Shown: in pieces, positions 58,301 through 64,000 of the stretch
How positions within the stretch are numbered: the first letter of the stretch is position 1
How the letters are laid out: the number at the start of each line of letters is the position of its first letter
DNA from: Cyrtodaria siliqua
Taxonomy: Eukaryota; Mollusca; Bivalvia; Adapedonta; Hiatellidae
NCBI GenBank assembly: GCA_037043455.1
Contig: JAWPHD010008282.1
Span: 53,134 to 117,133 of the forward strand
DNA: 64,000 nt
Reading direction: 5' to 3'
The notes under the pieces: model-generated
The model's database searches: none
What the model was told of the DNA's origin: nothing
The model's input: the letters and a program-made list of their open reading frames with translations, nothing else
Translations under genes and position numbers: made by a program

Positions 58301-61300
58301 TTAATAGCCCTACTAGTCCTGTGCGTGTCGTTAACGGCAAGTCTGTACAACGGGTGGATTGTGAACCTTATTGAACAAACCTTGAACTCATGCAAGACCT
58401 TATTGAACAAACCCTCAAATCAAAATCTGTAAAAATTGGAAGCAAGTCTACAAACTGGAATTCCCAATTTTTACGAACAAGGGCAAAAACTCTGTAATGA
58501 ATGTATCAATTTTGCTCCCTCATTGTCCAACTCATCCAAATTCTCACCGAAATTAAACCTTCAATACATTGGTGTAAATCAGAAGCTGTTTATTTAAGTT
58601 GTTGTGTGAAAAAGCTGAAATTACCAGTACCTAATTTGACATAAACAGGGGCAATAACTCAAAAATATATGAATCTATTTTGCTTATTGTCAATTTATCG
58701 CAGATCTCATTGAAACAAGCCCTTGAAAAAAACAAGAGGTCAATGACCTTGAAGCTCTACTGATTGATTTTGATTTCAGGAAGTAGTCGCTACAAACTTG
58801 TTTTTTGAAAATATAATTTTAGCCGTGGCGGCCATCTTGAATTTCCGGCCGACCTGAAATTTTGCTAGGATCAATAAGACATCAAGAGCAACATTCCTGT
58901 GAAGGTTCATGAAAATCCGTCATGTAGTTTCAGAGGAGTAGTCGCTACAAGTTTTCATTATATAACTCTATGTAAACAAAGATGGCCGCTGACAGCCATG
59001 TTTAACATCCAATCAAAATGATTTTTAACAAGTACCAACATCATGTCATGCTGATCATTTTAGAAAACGTCCCATATCAATATCACTTATAGTTTTCAAG
59101 AAGAAGTCGCTACAAACTTGTGTTTTGAAAATCTATTTTTAGAAATGGCGGCCATCTTGAATTTCCGGCCGACCTGAAATTTTGCTAGGATCAATAAGAC
59201 ATCAAGAGCAACATTCGTGTGAAGTTTCATGAAAATCCGTCGAGTAGTTTCAGAGGAGTAGTCGCTACAAGTTTTTACTATATAACTCTATGTTAACAAA
59301 GATGGCCACTGGCAGCCATGTTTAATGTCGAATCAAAACGGTTTTTGACAAGGACCAACATCATGTCATGCTGATCATTTTAGAAAAAGTCCCATATCAA
59401 TATCACTTATAGTTTTCAAGAAGTAGTCGCTACAAACTTGTATTTTGAAAAATTATTTTTAGCCGTGGCGGCCATCTTGAATTTCCGGCCGAGCTGAAAT
59501 TTTGCTAGGATCAATTAGACATCAAGAGCAACATTCCTGTGAAGTTTCATGAAAATCCGTCAAGTAGTTTCAGAGGAGTAGTCGCTACAAGTTTTCAATG
59601 TATAACTCTTATGTAAACAAAGATGGCCACTGGCAGTCATGTTTAACGTCGAATCAAAACGATTTTCGACAAGGACCAACATCATGTCATGCTGATCATT
59701 TTAGAAAAAGTCCCATATCAATATCACTAAGAGTTTTCAAGAAGTAGTTGCTACAAACTTGTTTTTTTAAAACCTATTTTTAGATTTGGCGGCCATCTTG
59801 GATTTCACATCAGCATGAATTTTTGCTAGGATCAACTAGACTTCATGGGCAACATTTCTGTAAAGTTTCATGAAAATCCATTTAGTAGTTTCAGAGGAGT
59901 AGTCGCTACAAAAACAAGAGGGCCATAATGGCCCTATATCGCTCACCTGAGTAAATTTGAATCATTACAAGAGAAGAGGGCCAAGATGGCCTTAAAGCGA
60001 TCACCTGAGTACTGGCACATTATCGAACTAATTCGAAATCTTATGGTCATATACAATTTGTGCAAGTTTGGTTAAGATTGTTCAAGAAATGTGGACTCTG
60101 TTGTATATAACAACATTGATATAGACAGTTTAAGACTCTGACAAAGTTTGGTAAAGATCAAATACAAAATCAAGGTGCTCGAGAGTAACACCTTGGGCAG
60201 AGCCAAATGTGACCCCAAGGCTACATGTAATATATGAGAGCTGTGTGACTTGTGGTTTTAGAGAAGAAGATTTTTTAAGTTTTTCCCTATACAAGTCTAT
60301 GTAAAACGTGACCCCAGGGGCAGGGTCAAATGTGAATCCAGGGTCACCATTTGAACAAACTTGGTAAAGGACCATGAGAGTATAGTAAATGCAAAATATT
60401 AAACCTCTGGCTTTTGTAGTTTCAGAGAAGAAGACTTTAATGTGTTTCCTATATACGTCTATGTAAAACTGTGACGCTCGGAGTGGGGTCAAATTTTACC
60501 CCAGGGTCACCATTTGAACAAACTTGGTCATGGACAATTATCTTATAGTAAATGCAAAATATTAAACCTCTGGCTCTTGCAGTTTCAGAGAGGATTGTTT
60601 TTTTCCTATATACATGTCTATATAAAACTGTGACCCCTGGGGTGTGGCCAAGTTTGAAACCAGGGTCACCATTTGAACAAACTTGGTAGAGGATCAAAAG
60701 CTTATAGCAAATGCAAAATATTAAACCTCTGGCTCTTGCAGTTCCAGAGAAGAAGATTTTTTAAGTTTTTCCCTATACATCTCTATGTAAAACGTGACCC
60801 TTGGGGCGGGGCCAAATGTGACCCGAGGGTCACCATTAGAACAAACTTGGTAAAGGACCATAAGCTTATAGTAAATGCAAAATATCAAACCTCTGGCTTT
60901 TGTAGTTTCCGAGAAGATTTTTTAATTTTGTTTCCTATATAAGCCTATGTAAAACTGTGACCCCCGGGGCGGGGACAAATTTGACCCTAGGGTCACCATT
61001 TGAACAAACTAAGTAGAGGACCATAAGCTGATGCTACATGTAATACATGAGAGCTCCGTGCCATGTGGTTCCAGAGAAGAAGATTTTTTTCAGTTTTTCC
61101 GTATAAAAGCCTATGTAAAACTGTGACCCCCGGGGCGAGGCCAAATGTGACCCCTGGGTCACCATTTGAACAAACTTGGTAGAGGACCATAAGCTTATAG
61201 CAAATGCAAAATATTAAACCTCTGGCTCTTGCAGTTTCAGAGAAGAAGATTTTTTAGGTTTTTCCCTATACATGTCTATGTAAAACATGTGACCCTTGGG

Positions 61301-63778
61301 GCGGGGCCAAATGTGACCCGAGGGTCACCATTTGCAAAAAATTGGTAAAGGACCATAAGCTTATAGTAAATGCAAAATATCAAACCTCTGGCTATTGTAG
61401 TTTCCGAGAAGAAGATTTTTAAAAAAATATATATATGTAAGTCTATGTAAAACTGCGACCCCCGGGGCGGGAATAAATTTGACCCCAGGGTCACTATTTG
61501 AACAAACTTAGTAGAGGACCATAAGCTGATGCTACATGTAATACATGAGACCTCTGTGCCTTGTGGTTTCAGAGAAGAAGATTTTTTAAAGTTTTTTCCT
61601 GTATGTCTATGAAAAACATGCAAAATCTCAATATACAAACTTTGGACCCCCGGGGCATGGTCATTTTTGACCCCGGGGACTTCATTTGAACAAACTTGAT
61701 AGTCGAGGCGTTGGCGATCATTTTAAAAGAAAAACTGTTGAAATCTGTCCAGCTGTTCTTGAGAAGAAGATTTTTTTAAGGTTTCGACCATATATGGTAA
61801 TGGTGGCCATCTTGGATTTCGCGCTGACCTAATTTTAACTAATCTAAAAAGCATTCATCTAAGGATCATACACATGAAGTTTGGTCAAAATTGGCCACGC
61901 GGTTTCTGAGGAGAAGTCGTTTGAAGCAAAAGTTATCGACGGACGACGACGACGGACGACGGACGAAGAGTGATCCCAATAGCTCACCTTTGAGCCTTCG
62001 GCTCAGGTGAGCTAAAAAGTTTACGAACAGACGGACAGACAGACGGACGACGGACACCGCACCACGGCATAAGCTCTGCTGATCTCTGATCAGTTGAGCT
62101 AACAAGAGACAAAAATACGGTGAAAATCGGATATCATTTACTCAAGTTATTGTGTAAACAAGCCGACAGTTTAAGGATGATGAATGGCGCCAATATTAAC
62201 TAGACATAACAACATGAGCTAGACTGGACTTTAAATATCACCACATCATAACAACATATGTTGTTAAAATGGAGATAATTTATATTTAACCATGGATACT
62301 GCATGTCGGTCCAGCAAAATAAAATATTGGTAAACTATTGCATGCTTTATAACACTACGACATTCCACAATTTCTAAAATATACAGTTCACAATGAGACA
62401 TTTACTGAGATACTACACTGTGACATTTAGAAGCCAACATACCACCGGTATGTTATGGTATTTCAAAAATTTGATATATAAACACTTCCTTGGTCAGCAT
62501 AGCTTAAAAGCCAACAAGCTTTTCTATGGTATTTTAAAACTCAGAAATCTAAATGCCATGCTGGGGCACAATACCATACATTTTGTATCACCTGGCATGA
62601 GCAAAGAGAAAAACAACTGGTGTATCAAATCGTTCTACATAAGGCCAATCTGAATGTCCATAAAAGCTATCCATGCCACATGTGTTACCATTTTTATGTC
62701 CATAAAGACTCTCTGTGCCATATGTATTACCATTTTTGTGTCCACAAAAACTCTATGAAATATGTATTACCATTTGTTTATGTCCATAAAAGCTCTCCAT
62801 GCCATATGTATTGTCATTTTTTATCACCTGACATGAGCAAACAGAAAAGCAGCTGATGCTTTCTGCATAAGGCAAATTTGAATGTCCATAAAAGCTCTCC
62901 ATGCCACATGTGTTACCAATTATAATGCAGCTATAATGTAACGCGTAACTCCATTTGCTAACGTATCAAATTTGTGACCGTAAAACGTCAGATTTATGTC
63001 TGAAAAGTATGTTACGTCACAGCTTTGTAACAAGTGATGTCATTGGATGACGCCAACAAAATGCTGTTACCGATGAATTTGAGTTTTCATAGAAAAAACA
63101 AGAATGTTGCTTTTGCTTTATATTTCTGGCATTTAAATGGAAATGCATTAGAATTGAGATAACCATGCTAAGATTTTCAATCTGGGATAGTATGTGGTTG
63201 GTTTTACTGTCTGAAATTACATTTTACAGCTCCGCTACCGCGTCGCCATAAAATGAAATTTCAGACTGTAAAACCAATTACAACTGACATGTCGCCAGTA
63301 CTTAGATATCTCCGCCCTATTGTTGATGTCGGAGTATACTGACAATAGTTTATATAACATAGCTGCACATGCTTTATACACATGCTTTTGTTTGTCGGAG
63401 GTAATGTTCTGGTTTGATTGGTTGAAATGGATAAATGATTGACAACTGGCGACATGTTAATTACATACCGCCCCAGATTGAAAATCAGAGCATGGCTACC
63501 TCTTAATTTGAATGTCCATAAAAGCTCTCTATGCCTCATGTACTACCAACCTGAATTAGACCAACGTTGGGGTGTGGGAGTTATACACCGGCGACATTAC
63601 TTCAGGGATGACCCTAGTAAAGACAGTAATTCAACTGAAACTTACCAAATATTGTGAATGCTTTACGAGTAATAGCTATAGAGCAGCATCCTTTAGACAT
63701 GATGAAATCTGCCACCCACCCTGACAAGTTTATGACGGCCCAGAATGCAATGTATGGTAATGCTGAATATAACCCATT
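52115..63778 (-). CDS. SLC17-family transporter (sialin/VGLUT-like), last three exons
   Basis: Minus-strand exons in coding order: 63778-63646, 56700-56462, 52336-52115. Junctions are GT-AG and in phase (phase 1, then phase 0), giving about 197 residues to the stop. SLC17 proteins are 12-TM major facilitator carriers of organic anions (lysosomal sialic acid/H+ export, vesicular glutamate, phosphate). Hallmarks seen: NGLYSALPYIAFWAVINLSG (about TM7), NHMDIAPAYAGILFGITN (TM10-11 region), and FYAIFASGEVQPWA (end of TM12). A cytosolic acidic tail ends in LPVF. The N-terminal half, including the start, lies beyond the window. The gene converges on the RLR gene. Substrate cannot be decided from this part; sialin-like is the best guess. 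Confidence 0.93.
52441..52647. mobile_element. 207-bp foldback MITE
   Basis: TTAACCCTTAACCCG at the left and its inverse at the right. The centre GATCAGCCTGCGAGT folds on ACTCGCAGGCTGATC, so the centre is also palindromic. It lies in the last SLC17 intron. Confidence 0.9.
52735..52866 (+). mobile_element. Short SINE copy with (CAAA)n tail
   Basis: ggttctacccaggaaaag..ctgcctccacca..catatataacctta resembles the body of the 34565 SINE and ends in caaacaaacaaac. An inverted relative lies at 57244-57390 with (GTTT)n. Confidence 0.65.
52920..53545. repeat. ~150-bp tandem repeat block
   Basis: Units share aaagggccataactctgcca, caatgacatgcacaactagg and tccagccaggggttcaggag, about four copies; opens with caagaggcccaagagggcc..gctctactgg. 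Confidence 0.75.
53596..54928. mobile_element. ~1.3-kb DNA transposon remnant with inverted ends
   Basis: The left end CAGGGTTCTCCACAG and the right end, read inverted, CTGGGTCCTCCACAG agree at 13 of 15 positions. Both subterminal regions are rich in CGC/GCG-type short motifs. The ends suggest a hAT-like element, but no clean 8-bp target duplication is visible. It contains the 54237-54429 exon-like ORF. Confidence 0.55.
54237..54429 (+). pseudogene. Possible first exon of a zinc-finger/hAT-derived gene
   Basis: The ATG at 54237 opens 64 codons and then a gttagt donor. The sequence shows a basic patch (VAKRARVRL) and FNPDWEKDFKWVEEMENG. From family knowledge this resembles the region just before a TTF/BED-type zinc finger in ZNF862- or KIAA1586-like hAT-derived proteins. 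No following zinc finger or transposase exon is found. It lies inside an element bounded by CAGGG/CTGGG inverted ends (53596-54928), so it is probably a remnant or captured exon. A longer in-frame start exists at 54210. Confidence 0.4.
54935..56030. repeat. Dispersed and tandem repeats in the last SLC17 intron
   Basis: The first 200 bp match the 15381 family inverted. Then ~150-bp units with gctaggttaggttgcagg, ggcataactctgccaaa and gtcagagttattggac follow, the family also seen at 10400-11690 and 40100-40330. Confidence 0.7.
56462..56700 (-). CDS. SLC17 exon: TM9-TM11 region
   Basis: Acceptor tttatag, donor gtttgt on the minus strand. It encodes two hydrophobic segments, the family signature WIVNHMDIAPAYAGILFGIT and GFLSPVVVGHLTE. 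Phase 0 end. Part of this exon has a diverged inverted copy at 58304-58366. Confidence 0.95.
57244..57390 (-). mobile_element. Short SINE copy, inverted, (GTTT)n tail
   Basis: gtttgtttgtttgtttg leads into gaggcagactactctg and ctgggtagaaccagta, the reverse of the 52735-52866 copy. Confidence 0.65.
57768..58227. mobile_element. Palindromic TTAA element, copy 2
   Basis: Ends TTAAGGGGTTGATGCACTAT and inverse; both arms carry cttaaatggaggcggNcatc-like sequence and GATGACGTCATCG. The uninserted paralogous site at about 56900 reads gacaatgTTAAaataaag, showing TTAA duplication. Confidence 0.9.
58304..58366 (+). pseudogene. Inverted fragment of the SLC17 TM exon
   Basis: These 63 bp match the coding strand of exon 56700-56462 (positions 56632-56570) with five mismatches, but lie on the + strand. 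Translation gives IALLVLCVSLTASLYNGWIV, against IALLVLCVSLTGSQYSGWIV in the exon. No splice sites or flanking coding sequence accompany it, so it is a dead exon fragment inside the gene's own 6.9-kb intron. Confidence 0.85.
58731..59912 (-). repeat. Composite repeat (ACTGATCAG family), left part
   Basis: aagaggtcaatgaccttgaa to gtagtcgctacaaa; same unit order as 46650-48160. Its end is split off by the element at 59913. Confidence 0.85.
59913..62017 (-). repeat. Nested composite repeat (TTTTTAGCTCACCTGAGCC type)
   Basis: It begins acaagagggccataatggcc..cgctcacctgag and ends gcctcggctcaggtgagct-type sequence at 62015. Inside are ~145-bp units with aacctctggctcttgcagtt, ggaccataagcttatag and ctatgtaaaactgtgacccc, about nine copies. 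It matches 6557-9668 in reverse. A (GAC)n tract at 61940-61965 precedes the end. Confidence 0.85.
62018..62103 (-). repeat. Composite repeat (ACTGATCAG family), right end
   Basis: agtttacgaacagacggaca..ctgctgatctctgatcagt completes the copy interrupted at 59912, by comparison with 48160-48230. Confidence 0.85.
62654..62920. repeat. 42-bp minisatellite
   Basis: Four consecutive units of tgtccataaaagctctccat + gccatatgtattaccatttt type (42 bp), with a further single unit at 62884-62920 and another at 63512-63548 beyond a foldback insert. Confidence 0.85.
63163..63497. mobile_element. Foldback element inside the 42-bp repeat field
   Basis: CCATGCTAAGATTTTCAATC and, inverted, CCATGCTCTGATTTTCAATC at the ends. 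A second inner inverted pair is ggttttactgtctgaaatt / aatttcagactgtaaaacc. No ORF with family resemblance. Confidence 0.75.
63646..63778 (-). CDS. SLC17 exon: TM7 region
   Basis: Acceptor (minus strand) tttatttcag, donor gtaagt. It encodes NGLYSALPYIAFWAVINLSG, then WVADFIMSKG and ITRKAFTIFG. The ADF-x(n)-RK pattern between TM7 and TM8 is typical of SLC17. It ends in phase 1. Confidence 0.92.
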
Positions 63779-64000
63779 CTGAAATAAAGACAAAAACTTT
63801 ATATAATTTACGGTATGTATTTCCAGAAAGAGAACTGTTGTCGCGTAAATATGTACTTCCAGACAGGAACTGCTGTCTCAAGATGTTTGGTATTTGGCAT
63901 TATTTTGATTTTCATCATTTTCTAAACGGACGGGCAGAAAAAGAGTATTAACACCATATGCCTCCTCCACTTATATGTTGGGGCATACAAAATAAGTCGT

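Overview
This is eukaryotic DNA, most likely from a marine invertebrate and probably a bivalve mollusc. The evidence is AT-rich sequence, genes split by GT-AG introns of 0.6 to 4.7 kb, tRNA-derived SINEs, and very dense small inverted-repeat elements. Species cannot be assigned from the window alone. There is no operon structure, CRISPR array or rRNA gene, and no tRNA-like sequence looks functional.

Two protein-coding genes can be reconstructed, and they converge. On the + strand, twelve exons (595-25801) encode an RIG-I-like receptor (RLR): an SF2 helicase with DECHH box, a pincer-like helical segment, and an LGP2-like zinc-binding C-terminal domain. All eleven exon junctions keep phase and give 737 residues up to the stop. 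The first visible exon begins in mid-codon, so the gene starts upstream and the presence of N-terminal CARDs cannot be judged. On the - strand, three exons (63778-52115) encode the C-terminal third of an SLC17-family (sialin/VGLUT-type) transporter, whose 5' part lies beyond 64000. Roughly 26 kb between the two stop codons holds no gene that I can support.

The rest is repeat landscape. (a) Several TTAA-flanked inverted-repeat elements, including a ~0.5-kb near-perfect palindrome present twice, with empty-site comparisons that show TTAA target duplication. (b) Two related ~1.6-kb elements with CAGGG ends inside RLR introns, and a third ~1.3-kb CAGGG/CTGGG-ended element carrying a possible zinc-finger-gene first exon. 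(c) tRNA-derived and other SINEs, two with 14-15-bp target duplications. (d) Composite, internally tandem repeats that start near TTTTTAGCTCTACTG, several nested in each other. (e) Minisatellites of 37, 49 and 42 bp. (f) Long C/T-rich or G-rich tracts.

The least expected observations are a 63-bp inverted copy of an SLC17 exon segment inside that gene's own intron, and an Asn in place of the usual Gly in the RLR Walker A motif. I see no convincing wholly new gene system.
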